Of a DNA stretch of 64,000 nucleotides, positions 23,981 through 32,281 are shown piece by piece. Each line of letters opens with the position of its first letter. The stretch's first letter is position 1. The position numbers were made by a program, and so were the translations under genes. The notes under the pieces are model-generated. The model ran no database searches. It was given only the letters and a program-made list of their open reading frames with translations, and was not told the origin of the DNA. Origin of the DNA: Streptomyces hyaluromycini (GTDB taxonomy: Bacteria > Actinomycetota > Actinomycetes > Streptomycetales > Streptomycetaceae); contig NZ_BCFL01000026.1 in assembly GCF_002217755.1 (NCBI RefSeq), positions 248,001-312,000 of the forward strand. The letters are read 5' to 3'.

Positions 23981-25471
23981 ATGCTGGACCTCACCCCCGA
24001 CGAACTGGTCGGCCGGGCCAAGGCCCTCGACCTGCCCGCACAGCACCACATCGACGGAGTCGAGGAGCCCGGGGGCGGAGCGGCCTTCGCCGTCGTCTCC
24101 CCCCGGGACGGACAGCTCCTCACCCAGGTCGCCGACGCCGGCCAGGCCGAGGTCGACCACGCCGTGGCCGCCGCCCGCCGCGCCTTCGACGCCGGGCCCT
24201 GGCCCCGCCTGGCGCCCGCCGAGCGCGGCCGGATCCTGCTGCGCCTGGCCGAACTCCTCGAAGAACACCGGGAGGAGCTCGCCCTCACCATCACCCTGGA
24301 GATGGGCAAGCCGATCACCGAGGCGTACGCCATCGAACTGCGCGCCGCGATCACCACCTTCCGCTGGTACGGGCAGCTGGCCGACAAGCTCACCGACGAG
24401 TCCCCGCACACGGCATCCGACGCCCTCGCTCTGGTCACCCGCGAACCGACCGGCGTCGTCGGCGCGGTGGTCCCCTGGAACTTCCCGCTCACCCTGGCGA
24501 GCTGGAAGGTGGCCCCGGCGCTCGCGGCCGGCTGCACGGTCGTCCTCAAGCCCTCCGAGTCCTCGCCGCTCTCCGCCCTGCTCCTCGGCCGGATCGGCAC
24601 CGAGGCCGGACTGCCGCCCGGCGTCCTCAACGTGGTCACCGGCGACGGCCCGACGGCCGGGCGGGCGATCGGCCTCCACCCCGGCGTCGACGTACTCGCC
24701 TTCACCGGCTCCACCGCCGTCGGCCGCCACTTCCTGCGCTACTCCGCCGACTCCAACCTCAAGCGGGTCTGGCTGGAGCTCGGCGGCAAGTCGCCCAACC
24801 TCATCCTCCCGGACGCCCCCGACCTGGACCGGGCCGCCGCCACCGCCGCCTGGGGGATCTTCTTCAACCAGGGCGAGATGTGCACCGCGCCCTCCCGGCT
24901 CCTGGTCCACTCCTCGATCGCCGAACGCGTCACGGACGCCATCGTGCGGCGGGCCGAGGAACTGCGGATCGGCGACCCGCTCGACCCCGCGACCGAGATG
25001 GGCGCACTCGTCGGGGAGGCGCACCTGGAGCGTGTGCAGGGGCACATCGCCGCCGGGCGTGAGCAGGGGGCCCGGCTGCGCACCGGCGGCGAACGCACCC
25101 TGGCGGAGAGCGGCGGCAGCTATCTGCGGCCGACCGTCTTCGACCGCGTCGACCCCGGTATGCGCCTGGCCCGCGAGGAGATCTTCGGCCCGGTGCTGTC
25201 CATCCTCGCCTTCGACGACCTGGACGAGGCGGTCCGGCTCGCCAACGCCACCGAGTACGGGCTCGCGGCCGGCCTGTGGACCTCCGACCTGTCCACCGCG
25301 CACCGGGTCTCCCGCGCCCTGAAGGCCGGCACGGTCTGGGTGAACTGCTACGAGGAGGGCGACCTGACCGTGCCCTTCGGCGGGATGAAGCAGTCCGGCA
25401 ACGGCCGGGACAAGTCCGCGCACGCCATCGACAAGTACACCGAACTCAAGACGACCTGGATCCAGCTGTGA
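23981..25471 (+). CDS. Aldehyde dehydrogenase, PuuC-like
   Basis: 496 residues. Motifs: VVPWNFPLTLASWK, the FTGSTAVGRHF cofactor loop, the base Glu in LELGGKSPNLIL, and the catalytic Cys in NQGEMCTAPSRLLV. NQGEMC is the form seen in PuuC and related gamma-glutamyl-aminoaldehyde dehydrogenases. It would oxidise an aldehyde formed from the glutamylated amine. Its stop overlaps the start of the next gene (GTGA), which encodes the matching gamma-glutamyl hydrolase, a strong sign that the pair works in sequence. The ATG at 23981 fits the family N-terminus. Confidence 0.88.
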   Translation: MLDLTPDELVGRAKALDLPAQHHIDGVEEPGGGAAFAVVSPRDGQLLTQVADAGQAEVDHAVAAARRAFDAGPWPRLAPAERGRILLRLAELLEEHREELALTITLEMGKPITEAYAIELRAAITTFRWYGQLADKLTDESPHTASDALALVTREPTGVVGAVVPWNFPLTLASWKVAPALAAGCTVVLKPSESSPLSALLLGRIGTEAGLPPGVLNVVTGDGPTAGRAIGLHPGVDVLAFTGSTAVGRHFLRYSADSNLKRVWLELGGKSPNLILPDAPDLDRAAATAAWGIFFNQGEMCTAPSRLLVHSSIAERVTDAIVRRAEELRIGDPLDPATEMGALVGEAHLERVQGHIAAGREQGARLRTGGERTLAESGGSYLRPTVFDRVDPGMRLAREEIFGPVLSILAFDDLDEAVRLANATEYGLAAGLWTSDLSTAHRVSRALKAGTVWVNCYEEGDLTVPFGGMKQSGNGRDKSAHAIDKYTELKTTWIQL

Positions 25472-26172
25472 CCCGTCCGCCCCGCCCGCTCATCGCCGTA
25501 CCCGCCCGGTTCTCCGCCACCACCTCGGCGCTGCGCTTCGCCGCCGAGGTCAACGCCCGGGCCCTGATCGAGGCCGTCTGGCGGGCCGGCGGCGAACCCG
25601 CGAGCATCCACCCGGCCGACACCGACGTGCCCGGCAGGCTCGCCCTCTTCGACGGCGTGCTGCTGCCCGGGGGCGGCGACCTCGCGCCGTACCGCTACGG
25701 CGCCACCGACACCCACGACAGCGTCTACGACGTCGACGACCTCCAGGACACCTTCGACCTCCAGGTCGCCCGCCACGCACTGGAGTCGGGGGTGCCGCTG
25801 CTGGCGATCTGCCGGGGGCTCCAGGCCGTGAACGTGGCGTTGGGCGGCACGCTGGAGCAGGACATGGGCGGCCCGGACCGCACGCACCGGCACCTGCGCC
25901 ACCCGGTGACCGTCCGTCCGGGGTCGCTCGTCGAGCAGGCGATGGGGGAGGAGAAGGCGGACGCCTCCTGCTACCACCACCAGCGCGTGGACCGCCTCGG
26001 CACCGGTCTCACCGTCACCGCGACCGCGGCGGACGGCACGGTCGAGGGTCTCGAACTGACCGGCGCCCGGGGTTGGTTCACCGCCGTGCAGTGGCATCCC
26101 GAGGACACTGCGCACGCGGATCCGGTGCAGCAGCGCCTGTTCGACGCGTTCGTGCGGGCGGCAGCGTCATGA
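25468..26172 (+). CDS. Class I glutamine-amidotransferase-fold gamma-glutamyl hydrolase, PuuD-like
   Basis: 234 residues. It is a peptidase C26 fold: GVLLPGGGDLAPYRYG, the nucleophile Cys in AICRGLQAVNVALGG, and the His-Glu pair in AVQWHPEDTA. PuuD releases glutamate from gamma-glutamyl-GABA; here it would release it from a glutamylated acid or amine. The GTG at 25468 shares GTGA with the preceding ALDH stop, so translation is coupled. It is the last gene of the permease operon. Confidence 0.88.
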   Translation: MTRPPRPLIAVPARFSATTSALRFAAEVNARALIEAVWRAGGEPASIHPADTDVPGRLALFDGVLLPGGGDLAPYRYGATDTHDSVYDVDDLQDTFDLQVARHALESGVPLLAICRGLQAVNVALGGTLEQDMGGPDRTHRHLRHPVTVRPGSLVEQAMGEEKADASCYHHQRVDRLGTGLTVTATAADGTVEGLELTGARGWFTAVQWHPEDTAHADPVQQRLFDAFVRAAAS

Positions 26173-26196
26173 AGGAGGCCTGATCAGGCGTCCTGA

Positions 26197-26769
26197 TCAG
26201 GCCTTGGGGCGTCGCCCGCTGCGGCGTGGTGCGGGTTCGGCGCCGTCGAGCAGCTCCCGCCGCCGCTCCTCGCCGTGCTCCTCGACCTGGAGCACGACCC
26301 GCCGCAGCAGCTCCGCGAGGGTCCGGCACTCGGCGTCGCTGAGCCCGGAGGTCACGAAGGCCTCCTCCTCGTTGAACGCCGGGAACACCCGCTGCATCAG
26401 CTCCTCGCCCTTCTCGGTGAGGCTGAGCAGGACCAGGCGGCCGTCGCCCGGATGCCCGGCACGGCCGAGCAGCCCACGCGACTCCAGGGTGCGGGCCACC
26501 CCGGTGAGCGTGCCCTTGGAGATGCCGGCCTCCTCCGCCACATGCCGGGTCTCCGACTCGCCCCACACCCAGACGACCCACAGCACCACGAACGCGGTCC
26601 AGGTGAGGTCCGAGCCGCGCAGCACGGAGTTCTCCAGGTGCTGGCGCACGGCGGAGGCGGCCCGGTGGATGTTGGCCACGGCCGCCATCTGGTCCCGGCG
26701 GATCGGGATGCCGCCGAGCTTCGCCGAGGCGAGTTTCTCGGCTTCGGTGATGGACCGCTGACCGGGCAC
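26197..26769 (-). CDS. MarR-family transcriptional regulator
   Basis: 190 residues. The winged helix is clear (GSDLTWTAFVVLWVVWVWGESETRHVAEEAGISKGTLTGVARTLESRGLLGRAGHPGDGRLVLLSLTEKGEEL, about 50-122). The start chosen is the GTG complementary to 26767-26769, which has AAGGAG 6 nt upstream; a longer TTG form begins at 26838. It converges on the PuuD-like gene and diverges from the glycoside-hydrolase gene at 27076. It might regulate either neighbour. MarR proteins often respond to phenolic ligands, which would suit the aromatic-catabolic island, but that is inference. Confidence 0.88.
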   Translation of the reverse strand: MPGQRSITEAEKLASAKLGGIPIRRDQMAAVANIHRAASAVRQHLENSVLRGSDLTWTAFVVLWVVWVWGESETRHVAEEAGISKGTLTGVARTLESRGLLGRAGHPGDGRLVLLSLTEKGEELMQRVFPAFNEEEAFVTSGLSDAECRTLAELLRRVVLQVEEHGEERRRELLDGAEPAPRRSGRRPKA

Positions 26770-26889
26770 GGACGGCTCCTTCGCAAGCTTCGCCGGGGAC
26801 CGCACGGCCCTGACGGTCACACGGTCGTTCGGCCTCAAATTGTACGGCCGCCGGGTTGTGGGACGGAGAAGGCGAACACAGGTAATCCC

Positions 26890-26908
26890 AATACATCGGA
26901 TGAGTCAA
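26890..26908. promoter_or_regulatory. Imperfect copy of the 27030 palindrome
   Basis: The sequence at 26890-26908 contains ATACATCGG and TG-N2-TC in the spacing of the reverse complement of the perfect palindrome at 27030-27048. It lies 121 bp upstream of the MarR GTG. The remaining sequence of this 306-bp divergent region shows no gene. Confidence 0.45.
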
Positions 26909-27029
26909 GGACTTGGGTCAGGGTTGGTGATGTGAACGACGAGCTCACGGGCGTATAACGGCTCCGAGTTGACGAATTCCCGTCACTGTTGGGGTTGTTG
27001 ACAGGTGCAAGTCGGGTGCCTAGGTTCCC

Positions 27030-27048
27030 CGATACACCCGATGTATCG
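27030..27048. promoter_or_regulatory. 19-bp operator palindrome upstream of the GH95-like gene
   Basis: CGATACA-CCCGA-TGTATCG is a perfect inverted repeat, 28 bp before the ATG of the glycoside-hydrolase gene. The size and symmetry fit a GntR-, LacI- or MarR-type dimer. The binding protein is not identifiable from the site alone; the divergent MarR gene is the nearest regulator. Confidence 0.6.
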
Positions 27049-27075
27049 ATGATCCGTCAGGTATGGAGGACGATG

Positions 27076-29391
27076 ATGACCTCGCACCCGGAGAACCGTT
27101 CACCGGTGCCCCGCAGAGCCGTACTCGGCACCGCCCTGGGCGGCGCGGCGGTCGCGGCCCTGTCCGGCACCGCCCACGCGGCACCGGCGGGAGGACCGGC
27201 CGGCGCCGGGGCCGCCGCACGCCCCTGGAAACTCCGCGACACCATGACCACCGACGGCGCCTGGGGCCGTTTCCTGCGCGGCCAGGACCTGCTGTGGGGC
27301 AGGCTGCCGACCCTCTGGTACGAGGGGCCGTTCCTCGGCGACGGGCTGCTCGGCAGCATGGTGTACCAGGAGCCGGGCGCCAACCAGATCCGCCTCACCG
27401 TCCAGCACGGCCGGGTCCAGGACCACCGGCCGGAGTTCGGCAGCGGCTGGGGTACCGCCCGTCTGCCCGTCGGGCACCTCACCCTCGAACCGGCCGGCAC
27501 CATCACCGCCGTCGACTGGCGCCTCAGCCTGTGGAACGCCGAACTCACCGGCACCGTCACCACCACCGCCGGCACCCTCACCCTCGCCGCCATCGTCCAC
27601 GACGAGGTCCTCGCCGTCCGCGCCACGGCCGCCGGCGGCGAGCACGTCACCTGGACCTTCCACCCCGAGGAGGCCATCAGCCCCCGCAAGATCCAGGAGT
27701 CACCGCCCGCCGGCTACACCGCCAACCCGCCCTGGACCACCCGGACCACGGCCGACGGCACCGAACAGGTCCTCCAACCTCTGACCGGCGGCGGCCAGAC
27801 GGCCACCTCCTACCGCCGTACCGGCGACGAACTGCTGCTGAGCGTCGGCCACAGCTTCCCCTCCGACAGCGCCGCGGAGGCCGACTCCCGGCGGAACCTG
27901 CGGAGTGCTATGTCATACAGCACGCTCAGGCGACGCCACACCCGCTGGTGGCACGCCTTCTACCGCAAGAGCTTCGTGTCCTTCCCCGACCAGCGGCTGC
28001 AGAGCTTCCACTGGATCCAGCTCTACAAGGTCGCCTCCGCCAGCCGCGCCGACGGCCCGGTCATGGCCACCCCCGGCCCCTGGCTGGAGCCCACCCCCTG
28101 GCCCGCGGTCTGGTGGAACCTCAACGTCCAGCTCGAATACTGGCTGATCCATGGCTTCAACCACCCGGAACTGGACGCCCTCGCCACCACCCTGCGCCAG
28201 AGCCAGGAACAGCTCACCGCCAACGTGCCCGCCGCCTACCGCCCGGACAGCTCCGGCATCGGCCGCAGCTCCGACATGTTCGCCGACCGGGAGGTGGGAC
28301 GACCCGGCACCGGCGCCGAGACCGGCGACCTCACCTGGGCCCTGCACAACGTCTGGCTGTCGTACCGCCACTCCATGGACAAGTCCCTCCTCCGCGACAC
28401 GATCTACCCGCTGCTGCGCCGCACGATCACCTACTACTGGCACTTCCTCACCCCGGGCAGTGACGGCAGGCTGCACCTCCCGAGCACGCTCTCGCCCGAA
28501 TACCCCGTCGTGCCGCCGCAGGACACCAACTACGACCTCGCCCTGATCCGCTGGGGCTGCCAGACCCTCCTCGACTCGGCCGAACTGCTCGGCGTCGACG
28601 ACGAGCTGAAGCCCCGCTGGCAGGAGATTCTGGCCCGGCTCGCCCCGTACCCGGTCGACGACAACGGCTTCATGATCGGCGCCGACACCCCGTACGACCA
28701 GTCCCACCGCCACTACTCGCACCTGCTGATGGTGTACCCGCTGTACCTCGTCAACTGGGACCAGCCCGAGAATCGCGACCTGATCACGAGGTCCGTCGTG
28801 CGCTGGCACGCGCTGACCGGCGCCCACCGCGGCTACAGCTACACCGGGGCCGCCTCGATGTACGCGATGACCGGCGACGGCGACACCGCCCTCGGCTACC
28901 TGCGGAAGTTCTTCGACCCCACGACCCGCTACCCCTGCCGGGCCAACACCCACTACACCGAGGCCGGTCCGGTCATCGAGTCCCCGCTGTCCGCCTCGCA
29001 GTCCCTGCACGACATGTTCTGCCAGAGCTGGGGCGGGATCATCCGGGTCTTCCCGGCCGTCCCGACCGCCTGGGCGGACCTCACCCTGCACGACTTCCGC
29101 ACCCAGGGCGCCTTCCTGGTCAGCGCGGTGCGCAAGGCGGGCAGCACCCGGTTCATCCGGATCCGCAGCCTGGCCGGCGAGCCGCTCAGGCTCCGGCACG
29201 GCCTGACCGGCCCCCTCACCGTCCTGCTCGACGACGGCACCCCGGCCCACACCCACGACCTCGGCGACGGCACCCTCGCCATCGACCTGCCCCGCGGCCG
29301 CGAGGTCCTCGTGCACGCCGGCTCCCGCCCCGACCTCGTCATCGCCCCCGTCGCCGTCAGCGAACCGGGCGCGGCGTGGGGACTGCCGTAA
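27076..29391 (+). CDS. Secreted GH95-like glycoside hydrolase
   Basis: 771 residues. A twin-arginine signal is seen at the N-terminus (VPRRAVLGTALGGAAVAALSGTAHA, about 11-35), so it is exported folded. The N-terminal beta domain contains WGRLPTLWYEGPFLGDGLLGSMVYQEPG. The (alpha/alpha)6 catalytic barrel has the GH95-like stretch DNGFMIGADTPYDQSHRHYSHLLMVYPL and ends in LHDMFCQSWGGIIRVFPAVPTAW. GH95 enzymes are alpha-L-fucosidases or galactosidases; this subgroup is only distantly similar, so the sugar is uncertain. The ATG at 27076 has GGAGGA 5 nt upstream. It is co-transcribed with the GH97 gene 25 bp downstream, under the palindrome at 27030. Confidence 0.82.
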   Translation: MTSHPENRSPVPRRAVLGTALGGAAVAALSGTAHAAPAGGPAGAGAAARPWKLRDTMTTDGAWGRFLRGQDLLWGRLPTLWYEGPFLGDGLLGSMVYQEPGANQIRLTVQHGRVQDHRPEFGSGWGTARLPVGHLTLEPAGTITAVDWRLSLWNAELTGTVTTTAGTLTLAAIVHDEVLAVRATAAGGEHVTWTFHPEEAISPRKIQESPPAGYTANPPWTTRTTADGTEQVLQPLTGGGQTATSYRRTGDELLLSVGHSFPSDSAAEADSRRNLRSAMSYSTLRRRHTRWWHAFYRKSFVSFPDQRLQSFHWIQLYKVASASRADGPVMATPGPWLEPTPWPAVWWNLNVQLEYWLIHGFNHPELDALATTLRQSQEQLTANVPAAYRPDSSGIGRSSDMFADREVGRPGTGAETGDLTWALHNVWLSYRHSMDKSLLRDTIYPLLRRTITYYWHFLTPGSDGRLHLPSTLSPEYPVVPPQDTNYDLALIRWGCQTLLDSAELLGVDDELKPRWQEILARLAPYPVDDNGFMIGADTPYDQSHRHYSHLLMVYPLYLVNWDQPENRDLITRSVVRWHALTGAHRGYSYTGAASMYAMTGDGDTALGYLRKFFDPTTRYPCRANTHYTEAGPVIESPLSASQSLHDMFCQSWGGIIRVFPAVPTAWADLTLHDFRTQGAFLVSAVRKAGSTRFIRIRSLAGEPLRLRHGLTGPLTVLLDDGTPAHTHDLGDGTLAIDLPRGREVLVHAGSRPDLVIAPVAVSEPGAAWGLP

Positions 29392-29407
29392 CCACCGACC
29401 GGAAGGC

Positions 29408-31324
29408 AGGGTTCTCATGACCGCTCCACTCACCAGAACCGTGGCCGCCGCGCTCTGTACCGGGCTGGCGGCCACCCTCCTCGCGACCGCGACCGCGCCC
29501 GCAGGGGCCGAGCAGCAGCACCAGCCGCCGGACACCTGGGCCGTGTCCGAGGCGGCGCACGCGCCCCGCGCCCGGGTAGCCCTCGACGACACCACCGGCA
29601 CCCTCAGCCTCACGGTCTCCCGCGACGGGCATACGGTCATCGAGCCGTCGCCCGTCGGAATCGTCACCCAACAGGCCGATCTCTCCCAGGGGTTGCGCTT
29701 CCTGCACCGCAAGGACCGTACGGTCGAGGAGCGTTACCGGGCGAAGTCCGGCAAGCGGCTGGACCGCCGGGTGCGCATGAACGAGACCCGGCTGTCCTTC
29801 GCCACCGCCGCCGGTGCCCGTCTGGACCTCGTGGTCCGCGCCTCCGCCGACGGCGTCGCCTACCGGTACGTGCTGCCCGCCGGGTACGGCGACGTCCTCG
29901 GCGAGACCTCCGCCTTCGAACTGCCGGCGGACGCGGGCGCCTGGCTCAGCACCTACCGGGTCGACAACGAGGGCCAGTTCAACCGGTACACCGCCGCGAC
30001 CGCCCCGACCGGCGAGTACTCGGACCAGGCCCTGTTCGCCACCGACGGCGGCTACACCCTGCTCGCCGAGTCCGACCTCAGCGGCAGCTACTCCGGCGCC
30101 GGGCTCGCCCACACCCAGGGCACCGGCACGTATCGCATCAAGCTCGCCGACAGTCAGGTCCACACCGAGGGCCCGCTCACCACCCCGTGGCGGGCCATGA
30201 TCACCGGCGACCTCGCCACCGTCACCCGGTCCACCTTCACCGACGACCTCGCCCCCGCGTCCAAGGTCGCCGACACCTCCTGGATCCGCCCCGGCACCGT
30301 GCTGTGGACCTGGCTGGCCGGCGGCCGCACCGCGGGGCAGAGCCTCGACGCGCAGAAGGCGTACGTCGACTACGCGGCCGCACACCACTGGCCCTACGAG
30401 GCCGTCGACTCCGGCTGGTACTTCAAGAAGGACGAGTGGGACGTCACCGACCCCGACTGGCAGACCGACAGCTGGATGCCCGAACTCGTCGACTACGCGC
30501 GGGCCAAGGGCGTCGGGATCATCGTCTGGATCCACCAGCGCGACCTCGACACCCCCGAGGAACGCGCCCAGTGGCTACCCACGCTGGAGCGCTGGGGGAT
30601 CAAGGGAGTCAAGATCGACTTCATGGACTCCGAGGCGCAGTCCATGTTCCAGTGGTACGACACCATCCTCGCGGAGACCGCCGCGTACCACCTCATGGTC
30701 GACTTCCACGGCGCCACCCTGCCCAAGGGCATCCAGCGCACCTGGCCCCAGGTGATGAGCATGGAGGCCGTCGGCGGCGAGGAGAAGCGCACCAACACCG
30801 CCGCCCACCTCACCACCCTGCCCTTCACCCGCAACGTCATCGGCTCCATGGACTTCACCCCCGGCGGCTTCCAGCGCGTCGGCCTGCGCCCGGACTCGGA
30901 CGCGGCCGAGGCCGGGCTCACCGTCGTCTACGAGTCGGGGCTCCAGATGTTCGCTGGCACCCCGCAGTCGTACGACCAACGGCCCCTCGCCCGGGACTTC
31001 ATGGACCAGGAGCCCGCCGCCTGGGACGACACCCGCCTCCTCGCCGGCAGCCCCGGGCAGGAAGCCGTCCTCGCCCGCCGCAGCGGGGACCGCTGGTTCC
31101 TCGGCGGGGTGTACGCCGGTGCCGCCCACGCCGCCACCGTGCCGCTGACCTTCGGCCGGGGACGCTGGCTGGTGGAGACGGTCCGGGACGGCGCCGACGG
31201 ACTCGTGCAGGACCGGCAAGTGCTGAGCGGCGGAGACAGGTTGAGTGTCGACGTCGTCGCCAACGGCGGTTTCGCCGGGATCGCCTGCCGCTGGCACCCG
31301 GGCGTCACCACCTGCTATCGCTGA
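29408..31324 (+). CDS. Secreted GH97 glycoside hydrolase
   Basis: About 635 residues counted from the ATG at 29417; treat 29417 as the start, since 29408 only marks the ribosome binding stretch. A Sec-type signal (TRTVAAALCTGLAATLLATATAPAGA) precedes a GH97 N-terminal beta-super-sandwich, a TIM barrel and a C-terminal beta domain. The barrel carries WGIKGVKIDFMDSE, with Asp where retaining GH97 alpha-galactosidases have their nucleophile (inverting SusB has Gly), and VMSMEAVGGEE, where the acid/base Glu is expected. This suggests a retaining alpha-galactosidase-like enzyme. It is paired with the GH95-like gene, so both may trim the same plant or algal glycan. Its end overlaps the next gene convergently by 10 bp. 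Confidence 0.85.
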   Translation, partial: RVLMTAPLTRTVAAALCTGLAATLLATATAPAGAEQQHQPPDTWAVSEAAHAPRARVALDDTTGTLSLTVSRDGHTVIEPSPVGIVTQQADLSQGLRFLHRKDRTVEERYRAKSGKRLDRRVRMNETRLSFATAAGARLDLVVRASADGVAYRYVLPAGYGDVLGETSAFELPADAGAWLSTYRVDNEGQFNRYTAATAPTGEYSDQALFATDGGYTLLAESDLSGSYSGAGLAHTQGTGTYRIKLADSQVHTEGPLTTPWRAMITGDLATVTRSTFTDDLAPASKVADTSWIRPGTVLWTWLAGGRTAGQSLDAQKAYVDYAAAHHWPYEAVDSGWYFKKDEWDVTDPDWQTDSWMPELVDYARAKGVGIIVWIHQRDLDTPEERAQWLPTLERWGIKGVKIDFMDSEAQSMFQWYDTILAETAAYHLMVDFHGATLPKGIQRTWPQVMSMEAVGGEEKRTNTAAHLTTLPFTRNVIGSMDFTPGGFQRVGLRPDSDAAEAGLTVVYESGLQMFAGTPQSYDQRPLARDFMDQEPAAWDDTRLLAGSPGQEAVLARRSGDRWFLGGVYAGAAHAATVPLTFGRGRWLVETVRDGADGLVQDRQVLSGGDRLSVDVVANGGFAGIACRWHPGVTTCYR

Positions 31325-32229
31325 GCGCGTACCGCCGCACGGCGGGCACTGAACAACAGCCTGAGTGTGCCCGCCGTGGACGGTGACGCCGAACCCCGCA
31401 GCACCCCCGTACCGCGGGCCAGTACCGCCTCGGCGGTCATCAGTTCGATCTCGATGAGGGCGCTCACCATCGGCCGGTGGGGCGCCGGCATCAGAGCCAG
31501 CACCTCCCGCCCCGACCGCAGATCGGTCCGAGCCCTCTCGACCTCGTGCTCCACGAGGGAGCGCAGCCCGTCGGAGGCCCGGCCCGCTTCGAGGTCCTCC
31601 ACGGTGACCGAGAAGTGCTTCAGAGTCTCCGCCGGGATCCCCAGGTGCCCCTCCCGCAGGTCCTCGGCCAGGTCGTTGACGAAGTCCAGCCGCTGGCTGC
31701 CGTCGATGAGCGTGCGGCAGCCCGCCCGGAACCGCCCGTCCGTGTCGCTCTCTGGACCCAGCAGCCCGGCGATCGGCAGAAAGGCGGGCAACGAGTAGGC
31801 GTCCACATAGGCCTGGTAGTCGGCCTCGGTCGCGAAGCCGTCGAACTCCAACTCGGCGGCGGCGGTGGTCAGATACGACTCCACGACCTCCCGGTGCCGT
31901 GGATACGAGGAGACCGTGTGCAGCAGGGTGCGGATGAGCGGATCGTCACTGGTGCCGGTCTCCAGCGCGGTGCGCACCCGCCGCTCCCAGGCGGCCCAGG
32001 CCACCGCCCGATCCGGCTTCGGGCCGCTGTCCAGGAGAACGTCCCCGTGGTGCATCACGGCCGTCGCGGCCACCACATGCGGCAGCACGGCAGGCGGCAG
32101 CAGCACCCGGCAGGCCAGGTAGGCGCTGCGCCGGTACTGCCGCACCGCCCGCCGCTGGGTGCCGTAGTCCCGGCGCAGTTCCGGGTCCGTGATGCCTGCC
32201 GCGGTCAGGGTCTTGTTCCACGCGCTCAC
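31315..32229 (-). CDS. Squalene/phytoene synthase family protein
   Basis: 304 residues. The second Asp-rich motif is canonical (RLDFVNDLAEDLREGHLGIP, about residues 180-199). The first is altered to HHGDVLLDS, DxxxD preceded by His. It is an all-alpha trans-prenyl-synthase fold that would condense two isoprenyl diphosphates head to head. It stands alone, with no carotenoid or hopanoid genes nearby, so the product is unknown. The GTG complementary to 32227-32229 is the start. Its stop overlaps the GH97 stop convergently. Confidence 0.8.
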   Translation of the reverse strand: MSAWNKTLTAAGITDPELRRDYGTQRRAVRQYRRSAYLACRVLLPPAVLPHVVAATAVMHHGDVLLDSGPKPDRAVAWAAWERRVRTALETGTSDDPLIRTLLHTVSSYPRHREVVESYLTTAAAELEFDGFATEADYQAYVDAYSLPAFLPIAGLLGPESDTDGRFRAGCRTLIDGSQRLDFVNDLAEDLREGHLGIPAETLKHFSVTVEDLEAGRASDGLRSLVEHEVERARTDLRSGREVLALMPAPHRPMVSALIEIELMTAEAVLARGTGVLRGSASPSTAGTLRLLFSARRAAVRAQR

Positions 32230-32281
32230 AAGATGATCGTAGAGGTACCCGCGGACAGCGGAGCCCGGCCGCCGAGGGGAC

